A stretch of 64,000 nucleotides of DNA, from positions 62,001 through 126,000 of the forward strand of contig NZ_JAVFVR010000006.1 of NCBI RefSeq assembly GCF_030929595.1, given 5' to 3'. The DNA is from Flavobacterium sp. LHD-85. Its GTDB lineage: Bacteria > Bacteroidota > Bacteroidia > Flavobacteriales > Flavobacteriaceae. Made by a program: the position numbers and the translations under genes. Below the pieces are notes generated by a model. That model worked only from the letters and a program-made list of their open reading frames with translations, ran no database searches and was not told the DNA's origin. Shown in pieces: positions 1 through 8,131 of the stretch (the stretch's first letter is position 1; each line of letters opens with the position of its first letter).

Positions 1-797
1 GGACGCTGAATAATATGAAAGAATTTTCCAAATGGAATCCAAATCAAAAACATGATTACAGTTACGGCGTGAATTACGGCCAAGAAATCATATGCAAAAC
101 CTTTCATGAATTGATAGGAATAGGTCAAACATAATCCTGTTACAGAAATTGCGATTAATAAAATCAAAGGCAATAAATCACCTTCAAAAGTCTGCGTAGC
201 AATTAACCCAGGATTGGTTAATCTTCTTCTCAAATAATAAACCGATCCAATAATTACAAGCCATGAAGACCAGTTTAAGGCATGAAATATTAAGAATGCA
301 AGAAACGATCCTATTTCAAAATCCATCATTTTAAATCCGAAAAAATGTGCTTCGTAAATCGAAATAGAATTAGGAGCCAATGTAAAATGTATCCATCCAA
401 ATGTAAGCGGAATTGTTATGGCAAAAGCTGATATACATCCTAGGGCAATACAAAAATGGGCAAACCAGCGCCATTTACTTCTAGGATAAATAAACTTCTG
501 AACGACAATATTCTGTACTGATTCTTTTCCCAGAAACCACAAATGAGAAATTATTTTTCCTGTAAAAAGAAATTTTAAACTTCTTTTAAAGTACATCCAA
601 GTTGGCGGTCTTTGCAGCCAAATGGTATAACGATACACTATTCCAAAAAAGGCAAAAACGGTTCCGAATAAATAAGTAACCAATGCAGCGTCAAAGTTTT
701 GTAATTGCCTTGAACCATAAAACACAAGTATAATTGTAAGTATAGATACTAGTGTTGCAACAAGTAAGGCTTTGCTATTATACGTTTTATTTTTCAT
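1..797 (-). CDS. Partial NarI-like/DUF3483-like membrane protein
   Basis: The reading frame opens at an ATG at 797 (MKNKTYNSKALL) and stays open to the left edge, so about 265 codons are visible and the C-terminus is missing. At least six hydrophobic segments are visible, near residues 8-26, 38-58, 110-135, 150-175, 195-215 and 225-245, with basic loops between them. The late segments carry spaced His residues and the patterns YSYQF and WIPFGKFFHI, which resemble cytochrome-b-like subunits of the NarI/HdrE type. It lies 30 bases downstream of a NarK gene on the same strand, so a role as the membrane electron-transfer partner of a nitrate or nitrite reductase is plausible. The family assignment is by resemblance only. 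Confidence 0.6.
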   Translation of the reverse strand, partial: MKNKTYNSKALLVATLVSILTIILVFYGSRQLQNFDAALVTYLFGTVFAFFGIVYRYTIWLQRPPTWMYFKRSLKFLFTGKIISHLWFLGKESVQNIVVQKFIYPRSKWRWFAHFCIALGCISAFAITIPLTFGWIHFTLAPNSISIYEAHFFGFKMMDFEIGSFLAFLIFHALNWSSWLVIIGSVYYLRRRLTNPGLIATQTFEGDLLPLILLIAISVTGLCLTYSYQFMKGFAYDFLAVIHAVTVIMFLIWIPFGKFFHIIQR

Positions 798-826
798 TCT
801 TCATTTTTAATTTAATAATAACTCCT

Positions 827-2419
827 TTAACTCGGTTTTTCGCAATTCTTACGATTGTAGAACCACCAATTAATACCTGTAGCGATTATAGTAAAGACAG
901 TAAGACCAATAAAAAAATTATTTACAGTGCCATTAGCCGAAATATTGTTACCTATTAATTTTGAAAAGATAAATGGTCCAAATGCAGCAATTGCAGCGGT
1001 CCACCCAATTACACCAGCTGCCTGACGCTGATTTTCGGCAAAAATAATTGGGTATTGTCGAAATGTACCTGCGTTTCCAATTCCTGTAAAAAAGAACATC
1101 CCTAGAATTACGGCAACAAAAAGAGGAAATTGATCTAAGCTTGTTGGTGCCACTAATCCCTGCGTCACTAAAATTACCGAACCAGCTAAAATTCCTAAAC
1201 CTGTTATGGTTGTTAGTATTGCTCCTCCAACTTTATCTGCCACAAAACCAAAAGCAACCCTACTGGCTGAACCAATTAAAGGTCCGTAAAAAGCATAAAC
1301 CAAAGGATCTGGCGCATTTGGAAAATCTCCGTATAAAAACTTAATCATTAAAGGAAAAGTAGCAGATAATCCTGCAAAAGTTCCAAAAGTCATTAGATAT
1401 GTAATAGTGCAATACCATGTATGTTTATTCGAAAATATATCCATCTGCTCTTTTATTGATGCTTTCATTGGTATGCTTCGCAAATAAAACCAACTTATAA
1501 TAGCTAAAAGAATCAAAAAAGGAGCAAACCAAAATGCAGCAGACTGTAAGTAGATTGGTGTATTTTTAACCGCTGTATTTTCTGGACTAATTTTATTCAG
1601 TATTTTTTCTGCCAGTTTTGGATTTGCATTGGCAATTGCTTTTGCTTTTGCTTTTACGGGCAGCGAAACAAAAACTATTGTTTTATCTGTAGATTTAACT
1701 GCTGTACTTACAGAATCAACTACGTTTTGTTTTACGTTAGAAAGTATTTTTTTTTGTATTTCTCCATCAAGTGATGCAAAAACTTCTTTTTGTTTTTCTA
1801 TGGCAACGTTTTGAAAAACTGTTACGGCTTCTTTAGAATCAATACTTGTAAATACTGCGGCCGTACCATAAATTCCGACACTTATAATAAGCGGCGTTAC
1901 AAACTGTGCTATTGAAACTCCAAAATTTCCTATTCCGGCCTGAATTCCAAGTGCGGTTCCTTTTAATCTTTTTGGAAAAAACAGGTTTGTGCTTGGCATG
2001 TAAGATGAAAAATCGCCTCCTCCAAAACCTGTTGCAAATGCAAGTAAAGCAAAAACCCAAAAAGGTGTATTTACATTCATAATAGCAAAACCAATTCCAA
2101 TTACGGGAATTAATTTAATTGCGGTTGCCACTGAAATCACATGACGTGTTCCATATATTGGTAATATAAAAGTATGTACGATTCTTAAAATACCAGCAGC
2201 CAAACCCGGAATTGCTGTTAGCCAAAAAAGCTGATCTTTAGAGAAACTAAATCCTAATCCTAGCAATTTAACCGCTATAACGCTCATCATAAACCAAGAG
2301 GCAAATGATAAGATCAATGTTAATGTTGTTATTATTAATGTTCTCCATGCTATTTTACTTCCGCCAGAGTTCCAAAACACTTCATCTTCCGGTTCCCATT
2401 TGTCTAACCAAGTTTTCAT
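827..2419 (-). CDS. NarK-type nitrate/nitrite transporter (MFS)
   Basis: This 530-residue major facilitator protein belongs to the nitrate/nitrite porter family. The first nitrate signature is seen as GFGGGDFSSYMPSTN around residue 135, followed by FFPKRLKGTALG. The second is GNAGTFRQYPIIF in the C-terminal half. Twelve membrane segments can be traced. A hydrophilic insertion of about 110 residues, rich in Lys, Val and Ala, sits between the fifth and sixth segments, where most NarK proteins have a short loop; this explains the extra length over the usual 430-490. It follows the second NarK gene by 12 bases and was probably co-transcribed with it. The likely role is uptake of nitrate or exchange of nitrate for nitrite at the inner membrane. 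Confidence 0.88.
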   Translation of the reverse strand: MKTWLDKWEPEDEVFWNSGGSKIAWRTLIITTLTLILSFASWFMMSVIAVKLLGLGFSFSKDQLFWLTAIPGLAAGILRIVHTFILPIYGTRHVISVATAIKLIPVIGIGFAIMNVNTPFWVFALLAFATGFGGGDFSSYMPSTNLFFPKRLKGTALGIQAGIGNFGVSIAQFVTPLIISVGIYGTAAVFTSIDSKEAVTVFQNVAIEKQKEVFASLDGEIQKKILSNVKQNVVDSVSTAVKSTDKTIVFVSLPVKAKAKAIANANPKLAEKILNKISPENTAVKNTPIYLQSAAFWFAPFLILLAIISWFYLRSIPMKASIKEQMDIFSNKHTWYCTITYLMTFGTFAGLSATFPLMIKFLYGDFPNAPDPLVYAFYGPLIGSASRVAFGFVADKVGGAILTTITGLGILAGSVILVTQGLVAPTSLDQFPLFVAVILGMFFFTGIGNAGTFRQYPIIFAENQRQAAGVIGWTAAIAAFGPFIFSKLIGNNISANGTVNNFFIGLTVFTIIATGINWWFYNRKNCEKPS

Positions 2420-2431
2420 AATTTATTTTAT

Positions 2432-3907
2432 TTAATTTATTTCTTCTATTTCTCTTGTAAAGTCAGGTGATTTGCTTCGCATTGCGCTTATTATTGTTCT
2501 GTGCATCCAAAGAAGGCATAACACCGAAACTATAAAAATGAAGATCCAAGAACTTGTCCACAACCCCGTATAATCGAGTAGGTAACCAAAAATGATCGGT
2601 CCGAAGAATCCTCCCAAACCACCAATTAAACCAACCATTCCACCCACAACTCCAACTTCATTTGGGAAGTATTCAGGAATATGTTTATAAACTGCGGCTT
2701 TTCCAATTCCCCATGAAATCCCTATCAGAATTACTAAAACCAAATAAACCCAGATATTGGCGCTAAATTTTATTTGTGTAACTCCCTGCGCCAGCAATTC
2801 TTTCTTTTTAACTTCCTGATTTTGTTTTACAATAATTTCCTGCCATGAATTTTTTTCTGGAAAAATAGAATTGTCATGATCCTGTATTATTTCTTTCTTA
2901 TGGACAAGATGAGTTTTTCCATTTATCACAATTTTATCAGCCGAAACCTCTGTTACAATACCATTATTGTTTGCCATTACGCCAGGACCAGCTGTGAAAA
3001 TTTCCATTTTTGGAAACATTAATAAAAAGCTTATTACTATTGAAGATCCTAAAACCCAATACATAACTTTACGGGCTCCAAATTTATCCGAGAGATAGCC
3101 ACCAAAAGCTCTGATTACACCAGATGGCAGACTAAACATAGTTGCAAACATTCCGCCCATGACTAATGTTGTGCTGTAAACATTCATAAAATTGGGAAGC
3201 AGCCATTGTGAGTACGCCACAAAAAAACCGAAGACTAAAAAGTAGTAAGCACCAAAACGCCAAACTCTTACATTTTTAAGCGGAGACATTAATTCTGGAA
3301 TTGTTTTTGAAACTCCGGGGTTGGTTTTATTTTTTGCAAAAACAATAAAAAGGATTCCTATTATTACCAACGTAAAGGCATAAATTACAGGAAGCATTTT
3401 CCAGCCATTTACTGGATCTTTTGCAGATAAAGCATTTAATAAAGTTGGCGCGAGAAAAGTGGTAATGGCTGCACCAGCGTTTCCCATTCCGAAAATCCCT
3501 AAAGCTCTTCCCTGCCATTCTTTTGGATACCAAATTGAGGTATATCCAATTCCAACAGCAAAACTGGTTCCGACTAAGCCAAAGAGAAAACTTAAAACTG
3601 CAAAACTCCAAAATGAATTTGCAAAAGGCAGTAAAAAAAGCGGAACTGAACATAATAAAAGCAAGGCTGAAAAAATAATTTTACCACCGTATTTATCTGT
3701 CAAAATTCCAATTGGCAATCTGAATATTGAACCTGAAAGAATTGGAATTCCTAAAAGCCAGCCCGTTTCGATAACTGTAAAATTAAAAATCCCTTTATCT
3801 ACTAAAAAAGTCACCAAAACTCCGTTTAATGTCCAACAGGCAAAACACATTGTAAAAGCAAGTGTATTAAGGAATAAAATTTTGTGAGATTGGGATAAAT
3901 TACTCAT
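2432..3907 (-). CDS. Nitrate/nitrite MFS transporter (NarK1-like)
   Basis: A 491-residue, 12-segment major facilitator protein of the nitrate porter group. The signature after segment 4 is GIGYTSIWYPKEWQGRALG, and segment 11 is glycine-rich (GGMVGLIGGLGGFFGP), as in proton-coupled NarK1-type carriers. Between segments 9 and 10 lies a hydrophilic stretch of about 75 residues (near 300-375) including a short beta-like piece, GIVTEVSADKIVING. Standard topology places it in the periplasm. It is the first gene of the minus-strand nitrate unit, with a predicted promoter and Crp/Fnr-type palindrome just upstream. Paracoccus has NarK1 and NarK2 as one fused protein; here two types occur as adjacent genes. 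Direction of transport is inferred from family only. Confidence 0.87.
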   Translation of the reverse strand: MSNLSQSHKILFLNTLAFTMCFACWTLNGVLVTFLVDKGIFNFTVIETGWLLGIPILSGSIFRLPIGILTDKYGGKIIFSALLLLCSVPLFLLPFANSFWSFAVLSFLFGLVGTSFAVGIGYTSIWYPKEWQGRALGIFGMGNAGAAITTFLAPTLLNALSAKDPVNGWKMLPVIYAFTLVIIGILFIVFAKNKTNPGVSKTIPELMSPLKNVRVWRFGAYYFLVFGFFVAYSQWLLPNFMNVYSTTLVMGGMFATMFSLPSGVIRAFGGYLSDKFGARKVMYWVLGSSIVISFLLMFPKMEIFTAGPGVMANNNGIVTEVSADKIVINGKTHLVHKKEIIQDHDNSIFPEKNSWQEIIVKQNQEVKKKELLAQGVTQIKFSANIWVYLVLVILIGISWGIGKAAVYKHIPEYFPNEVGVVGGMVGLIGGLGGFFGPIIFGYLLDYTGLWTSSWIFIFIVSVLCLLWMHRTIISAMRSKSPDFTREIEEIN

Positions 3908-3963
3908 AAACCTTTTTATTGATTACTAATTAAGCATAGAGACCTTTAATCTATTATTATGAG

Positions 3964-3971
3964 CAAAATTA
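3964..3971 (-). promoter_or_regulatory. Predicted -7 element of the narK unit
   Basis: Read on the minus strand this is TAATTTTG, a full match to the Bacteroidota -7 consensus TAnnTTTG. Transcription would start near 3960, about 53 bases before the NarK1 start. No TTG stands at the expected -33 spacing, which fits a promoter needing an activator. Confidence 0.5.
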
Positions 3972-3993
3972 CCTCCTCCTTTTCTCAGTAAAA

Positions 3994-4007
3994 ATGATAT
4001 ATATCAT
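3994..4007. promoter_or_regulatory. Crp/Fnr-type palindromic operator
   Basis: ATGATATATATCAT is a perfect 14-base palindrome with the half-site layout TGAT-N4-ATCA used by Crp/Fnr-family regulators. Its centre (4000.5) is about 41 bases upstream of the start predicted from the -7 element at 3964-3971, the usual position for a class II activator. This suggests control of nitrate transport by an Fnr- or HcpR-like protein. Confidence 0.5.
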
Positions 4008-4457
4008 ATTAAAGACATTTTTATCTTATTTAAAAAAAGCATCCTAAATAGCAATATTTGAAGCTTTATGAGTGAAGAAGTTTGGGGCTACTTGTACATG
4101 CCAATTACAGCACAAGCACACCTACATTTTTAAAAAATGCGGCTCATTTTTACATTTTCAATTATGCAATAAATTGACCTTCAAAAAGCTTATCATTTTT
4201 ACAATAAAATTTTAAACGAAATCTAAAAACAGCTGTTTTTGATATATCTTCTATCACAATTCTAATTAGTTAAGAATTTAAAAAGCAAAAAACATAAGTA
4301 TAAATACTACAATTTCAGCGTTTTCATGAAATTTATTTTAACATTTTCACGAATGTTAAATATCTGGGAAATCCCATTAAAATAAGGCACTAACAAAAAA
4401 TTATTATCTCCTAAAGCTCTTCTTGAAGGATATTTTTCAAAAAAAACTCCACAAACT

Positions 4458-4488
4458 TTTGGTTTTTATTATATAAAATTTAACTTTG
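4458..4488 (+). promoter_or_regulatory. Predicted promoter of susC/sulfatase locus
   Basis: TTTG at 4458-4461 is followed after 19 bases by TAACTTTG at 4481-4488. Both elements and the spacing match the Flavobacterium/Bacteroides vegetative promoter. The start would be near 4492, giving a 5' leader of about 490 bases before the SusC start codon. The start region lies inside a short inverted repeat, TCTA-N9-TAGA (4489-4505), a possible operator. Confidence 0.65.
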
Positions 4489-4542
4489 TCTATAGGATTA
4501 GTAGAGTTTAAAATAATATTTCAAACCTTAAAAACTATTATT

Positions 4543-4629
4543 GTGAAAACAACAGAGAGCATATCGCGTTACAATCTTCGTAAAAATTACACTTATAGCA
4601 CTATTTGTTATATGTGTATCTGTTGTTAA
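4543..4629 (+). CDS. Candidate 28-codon Cys-rich leader ORF (uncertain)
   Basis: A GTG-initiated frame about 50 bases after the predicted transcript start would encode 28 residues ending ICYMCICC, so four of the last seven residues are Cys. It precedes sulfur-scavenging genes, which suggests a second cysteine-sensing leader. Against this, the start is GTG, there is no ATG, and another frame across the same DNA (4547-4792) looks more like a membrane protein. It may be coincidental. Confidence 0.25.
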   Translation: MKTTESISRYNLRKNYTYSTICYMCICC

Positions 4630-4792
4630 TTACCTACTTATTTTGTTTGCCTTTAGATTTCATATCGAAGCAAATCTTTTAAAATCACCACCAAAAATAT
4701 TTACTGAATTTAACCAAAGATCTCTTCCGATGCATTATTTGCATTGGGGTCAGATTCTTGAAACTGTTTCTATTATTCAAATAATTAAATAA
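4547..4792 (+). pseudogene. Possible start-less remnant of small membrane protein
   Basis: This frame is open for 81 codons and then stops. It reads like a natural protein: a hydrophobic run (ITLIALFVICVSVVNYLLIL) followed by a polar tail with FRFHIEANLLKSPPK and MHYLHWGQILETV. It has no ATG or GTG before the hydrophobic run, and a TGA stop lies immediately upstream. Either a small membrane gene has lost its start through a frameshift (a GTG at 4543 is in another frame), or the frame is fortuitous within the leader. I do not recognise a family. Confidence 0.3.
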
Positions 4793-4816
4793 ATAACTAA
4801 CAATTAAAAAACTAAA

Positions 4817-4849
4817 ATGAAAACAATGCAAAGCTGTTGCTGTAAATAA
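4817..4849 (+). CDS. Ten-residue Cys-rich leader peptide
   Basis: An ATG in a typical A-rich context (aaactaaaATG) encodes MKTMQSCCCK and a stop. Three consecutive Cys codons (TGT TGC TGT, 4835-4843) are followed by Lys and the stop codon. It lies in the leader of a sulfatase/SusCD locus, about 325 bases after the predicted transcript start and 135 before SusC. The Cys codons can pair with 4865-4873, inside the next hairpin. Runs of codons for the end product are the hallmark of ribosome-mediated attenuation, and poly-Cys leader ORFs controlling sulfur genes are known in mycobacteria. Translation and function are inferred. Confidence 0.5.
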   Translation: MKTMQSCCCK

Positions 4850-4854
4850 AAAAA

Positions 4855-4880
4855 GCCATTTCTGCGGCAACAGAAATGGC
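4855..4880 (+). promoter_or_regulatory. Leader hairpin competing with Cys codons
   Basis: GCCATTTCTG and CAGAAATGGC form a perfect 10-bp stem with the loop CGGCAA. The segment 4865-4873 (loop and start of the 3' arm) is complementary to 4834-4842, which covers the Cys codons of the leader ORF, over nine positions with one G-U pair. The two pairings exclude each other. No U-run follows the hairpin, so it is not a simple intrinsic terminator; it could act as an antiterminator, a Rho-linked switch or an RNA-processing signal. Confidence 0.5.
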
Positions 4881-4983
4881 ACGGCTTAAAGAACATTTAT
4901 CACTAAATCAAGAACACTTTTTAGAGTGCTGTATTAACAGTGCTCAGGGCGTCTTGTTAATTACTTAAAACCAACACAAAGAA

Positions 4984-7900
4984 ATGAAAAAAAAGTTAAA
5001 CATACACATACTGCTGTTTCTACTCTTCATAACGGCAGGAATACAAGCCCAGAATACCACCCCGCTCATTCAATCTAAACTAGACGGAACCGTTGTAGAT
5101 GATATTACAAATCAGCCCATTATAGGTGCTTCTGTAACCATTAAAGGAACAACTCATGGTGTTGTTACGGATGCAGAAGGAAAATTTTACTTTCAAACGG
5201 GGCAGAAATTTCCCTACACATTGATCGTAAGTTACATTGGATATAAAAAACTGGAAATCATTGTTGAGAAAAATCCAGTTATTATTAATCTTAAAGAAGA
5301 GCGCCAAGAACTAGACGAATTGGTAGTTGTGGGTTATGGAACTCAAAAGAGAAAAGATATTACAGGATCTGTAGCTTCGGTTCCAAAAGCCAATTTATCT
5401 CAAGTAACTTCTTCGGCAGATAATCTTTTAAGAGGCGCTGTAGCGGGAGTTGTAGTTACACAAAGTTCAGGTCGTCCGGGTGCTTCTTCAAGTGTTCGCA
5501 TTCGTGGAGGAAACTCTATTACTGCTGGTAACGAACCGCTTTATGTTGTTGACGGAATTTTAATTTACAACGATAATAGCAATAGTGGCGCTGGAGTAAC
5601 TTATGCTGGGGCAACCGTAAACGTTCTTTCAACCATTAATCCTGCTGATATAGAATCTATTGAAGTTCTAAAAGATGCTTCGGCAACAGCGATTTATGGC
5701 TCTCGAGGTGCAAATGGGGTTGTAATTATTACGACTAAAAAAGGAACAAAAGGTCAAGATAATATCTCGTACCAAGGTTATTTTGGATTCCAGAATATTT
5801 CAAAGAAATTGAGATTAATGAATGCCAGCGAATGGGCAAGTTTAAGAAATGATGTTCAGGCAAGTATTGGCCAAGCTCCTTCTTTCTCTCCTGAACAAAT
5901 TGAAGCTTTAAAAACTTCTGGAAATTATGATTGGCAATCGGCAGCATTTGTAACTGCAGCACCTGTTCAAAACCATAATTTATCTTTTTCAGGCGGTGAC
6001 GAAAAATCAAGATATGCAGTTTCTGCAGGATATTTTGACCAAGATGGTATTGTTTTAGGATCTGATTTTAAACGTATTTCTCTTCGAGCCAACTATGAAA
6101 GAAACTATTCTCAGAAATTCAAATTTGGGGTAAATGCCAATTATACCAACTCGATTGCAAATGGTGTGGGCACAAATGGCGGCGCGGGAGCTGGAAGGAA
6201 CCCAAATCCATTGGTTAGCGTTGTTTTAACTGCTCCAGTTGTTCCAATCAAAAATGCAGATGGCAGTTACAATGTAACAAATAATCCATATGCAACTTCT
6301 GTAAATGGTTATGTTCCGAATCCCATTAACGATTTGGATAACACAACCAACGAAACCAAATTAAATAGAATTCTAACTAGTTTATTTGGCGAGTATAAAT
6401 TCAATAAAGAATTGACCGCAAAAGTAGCTGTAAGCGGTGATGTTTTAAATACAAAACAAAATTATTACGCGCCTTCAAACACTACTACAGGTGCGGGAAC
6501 AAAAGGTTTGGCTTCTATTGGAGAAAGATTGGTAAGTTCTGTTCTGAATGAAAATACGCTGAATTATAATACTCATTTTGGCGAAGATCATAAGTTTTCT
6601 GCTTTAGGAGGTTACACCCTTCAATATACAAAAGGCGAAGTTGTAAATGCTGGAGCGCAGACTTTTGTTAATGATGCCAATACGTACAATGCCATTCAAG
6701 ATGGTGTTCCTGTAAAACCATATAGTGACGCTTATGAAAGTGTTCTGAAATCTTGGCTTGCGAGAATAAATTATTCTTATAAAGGAAAATACAACTTTAC
6801 ACTTTCTGGACGTGCAGACGGTTCTTCAAGATTTGGTTCAGAATCGCTTTGGGGTTATTTTCCTTCTGCAGGATTTTCTTGGAATATTACTGATGAAGAA
6901 TTCGCAAATAATATTAAAGGTGTGACAGAAGCTAAACTGAGAATTACAGCAGGAACCACAGGAAATCAAGAAATTGGGAATTATCTTCCGTTAGCTTCAA
7001 TGGGATCTGTAAACTATTCTTTTGGAGGAACATTATACACAGGTTTAGCTCCTACCCGATTGGCAAATCCAGATTTGAAATGGGAAAAAACAAATCAGTA
7101 TAACGTAGGATTGGATTTATCATTATTAGACCGAAAAATCAATTTTGTTTTTGATGTTTATTACAAAAAGACCAAAGATTTATTAATCAACGTTCCTGTA
7201 CCATTGAGCTCGGGTTATGCAACAGTTCTTCAAAACATTGGTGGAGTTGAAAATAAAGGTTTTGAAGTTGGTTTAACAACTGAAAACATAAAAACAAAAA
7301 ACTTTGCATGGAATTCGAACATCGTATTTTCTTTAAACAGAAATAAAGTTACCGAAATCGGAAATGGTGTAAACGAGTTTTTTCCTGTAGTGCCAAACGG
7401 ATCTTTACTACAGCAACAACCCGTAATTGTAAAAGTAGGATTGCCTTTAGGGACTTTTTGGGGATATAGAACCAACGGAATTTTCCAAACTCAGGAAGAA
7501 GTTAATACTCAGCCAAAAATTAACAGTTTGGCCAACACAAAAGTTGGAGACAGAAAATATGTCGACACAAACGGAGATGGCGTAATTACAGCTCTTGACA
7601 AAGGAAATCTAGGCACTTCTCAGCCAAAATTTGTTGGAAGTTTCAGTAACACGATTTCATACAATGATTTTGATTTGAATTTCTCTTTTCAAGGAGCATA
7701 CGGCGGAAAAATCTTTAATGCTTTAAACCAGCAGTTAGAAATTTCTACACTTGGAACCAATGCGGCTGCAACTTTAAATGACCGCTGGACACCGACAAAT
7801 CCGAGTAACGAAATTCCGAGAGCTTCTAGTTCACCACTAGGAATTGTTTCTGAACGCTATGTAGAAGATGCTTCTTTCCTCAGATTAAAATTAATCACAT

Positions 7901-8115
7901 TAGGATACACTTTACCTAAAAGCGTTTCTAAAAAACTGGGAACAAAAAGCGTAAAAGTCTATATCTCAGCAGAAAACTTAATTACATGGACAAAATACAC
8001 TGGCTACGATCCAGAGGTAAGTTCATACGAACAAAACAACTTATATCCGGGAATTGATTTTGGCTCTTATCCAAACTCCAAAACATTCATCTCGGGCTTG
8101 AACGTAACTTTCTAA
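4984..8115 (+). CDS. SusC/RagA-family TonB-dependent outer-membrane transporter
   Basis: The 1043-residue product has a signal peptide ending near AGIQAQ (residue 23). A carboxypeptidase-D-like regulatory domain follows at about 30-105 (GTVVDDITNQPIIGASVTIK), then the plug beginning ELVVVGYGTQKRKDITG. A long beta-barrel ends in an aromatic residue (GLNVTF), as outer-membrane insertion requires. The lipoprotein SusD gene follows after 16 bases. SusC/SusD pairs import oligomers captured at the surface. With three sulfatases downstream and no glycoside hydrolase, the cargo is more likely a sulfated small molecule or polymer fragment used for its sulfur than a carbon-source glycan; this is inference. 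Confidence 0.93.
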   Translation: MKKKLNIHILLFLLFITAGIQAQNTTPLIQSKLDGTVVDDITNQPIIGASVTIKGTTHGVVTDAEGKFYFQTGQKFPYTLIVSYIGYKKLEIIVEKNPVIINLKEERQELDELVVVGYGTQKRKDITGSVASVPKANLSQVTSSADNLLRGAVAGVVVTQSSGRPGASSSVRIRGGNSITAGNEPLYVVDGILIYNDNSNSGAGVTYAGATVNVLSTINPADIESIEVLKDASATAIYGSRGANGVVIITTKKGTKGQDNISYQGYFGFQNISKKLRLMNASEWASLRNDVQASIGQAPSFSPEQIEALKTSGNYDWQSAAFVTAAPVQNHNLSFSGGDEKSRYAVSAGYFDQDGIVLGSDFKRISLRANYERNYSQKFKFGVNANYTNSIANGVGTNGGAGAGRNPNPLVSVVLTAPVVPIKNADGSYNVTNNPYATSVNGYVPNPINDLDNTTNETKLNRILTSLFGEYKFNKELTAKVAVSGDVLNTKQNYYAPSNTTTGAGTKGLASIGERLVSSVLNENTLNYNTHFGEDHKFSALGGYTLQYTKGEVVNAGAQTFVNDANTYNAIQDGVPVKPYSDAYESVLKSWLARINYSYKGKYNFTLSGRADGSSRFGSESLWGYFPSAGFSWNITDEEFANNIKGVTEAKLRITAGTTGNQEIGNYLPLASMGSVNYSFGGTLYTGLAPTRLANPDLKWEKTNQYNVGLDLSLLDRKINFVFDVYYKKTKDLLINVPVPLSSGYATVLQNIGGVENKGFEVGLTTENIKTKNFAWNSNIVFSLNRNKVTEIGNGVNEFFPVVPNGSLLQQQPVIVKVGLPLGTFWGYRTNGIFQTQEEVNTQPKINSLANTKVGDRKYVDTNGDGVITALDKGNLGTSQPKFVGSFSNTISYNDFDLNFSFQGAYGGKIFNALNQQLEISTLGTNAAATLNDRWTPTNPSNEIPRASSSPLGIVSERYVEDASFLRLKLITLGYTLPKSVSKKLGTKSVKVYISAENLITWTKYTGYDPEVSSYEQNNLYPGIDFGSYPNSKTFISGLNVTF

Positions 8116-8131
8116 GTAAAAAAATATCAAA

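Larger units (their letters stand above)
3908..4983. other. 1.1-kb divergent intergenic region
   Basis: This gap separates the minus-strand nitrate unit from the plus-strand sulfatase locus. The left part has the narK promoter and operator. Between about 4010 and 4450 I see AT-rich DNA with no convincing gene; a 21-codon ORF at 4068-4133 lacks support. From 4458 onwards it holds a strong predicted promoter and a leader of about 490 bases with two Cys-containing short ORFs, an overlapping membrane-protein-like frame and a hairpin, described separately. Confidence 0.7.

Noticed and set aside
3459..3887. A 142-codon plus-strand frame opposite the NarK1 gene
   Set aside because: It is a Lys/Pro-rich antisense shadow of a well-supported transporter gene, without motifs or promoter.
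4068..4133. A 21-codon ORF (MSEEVWGYLYMPITAQ...) in the divergent gap
   Set aside because: It has no promoter or conserved feature that I can see and is short enough to be chance.
4492..4983. SAM or cobalamin riboswitch in the leader of the sulfatase locus
   Set aside because: None of the conserved sequence blocks of the SAM-I, SAM-II or cobalamin classes could be found; the Cys ORF with hairpin explains the leader better.
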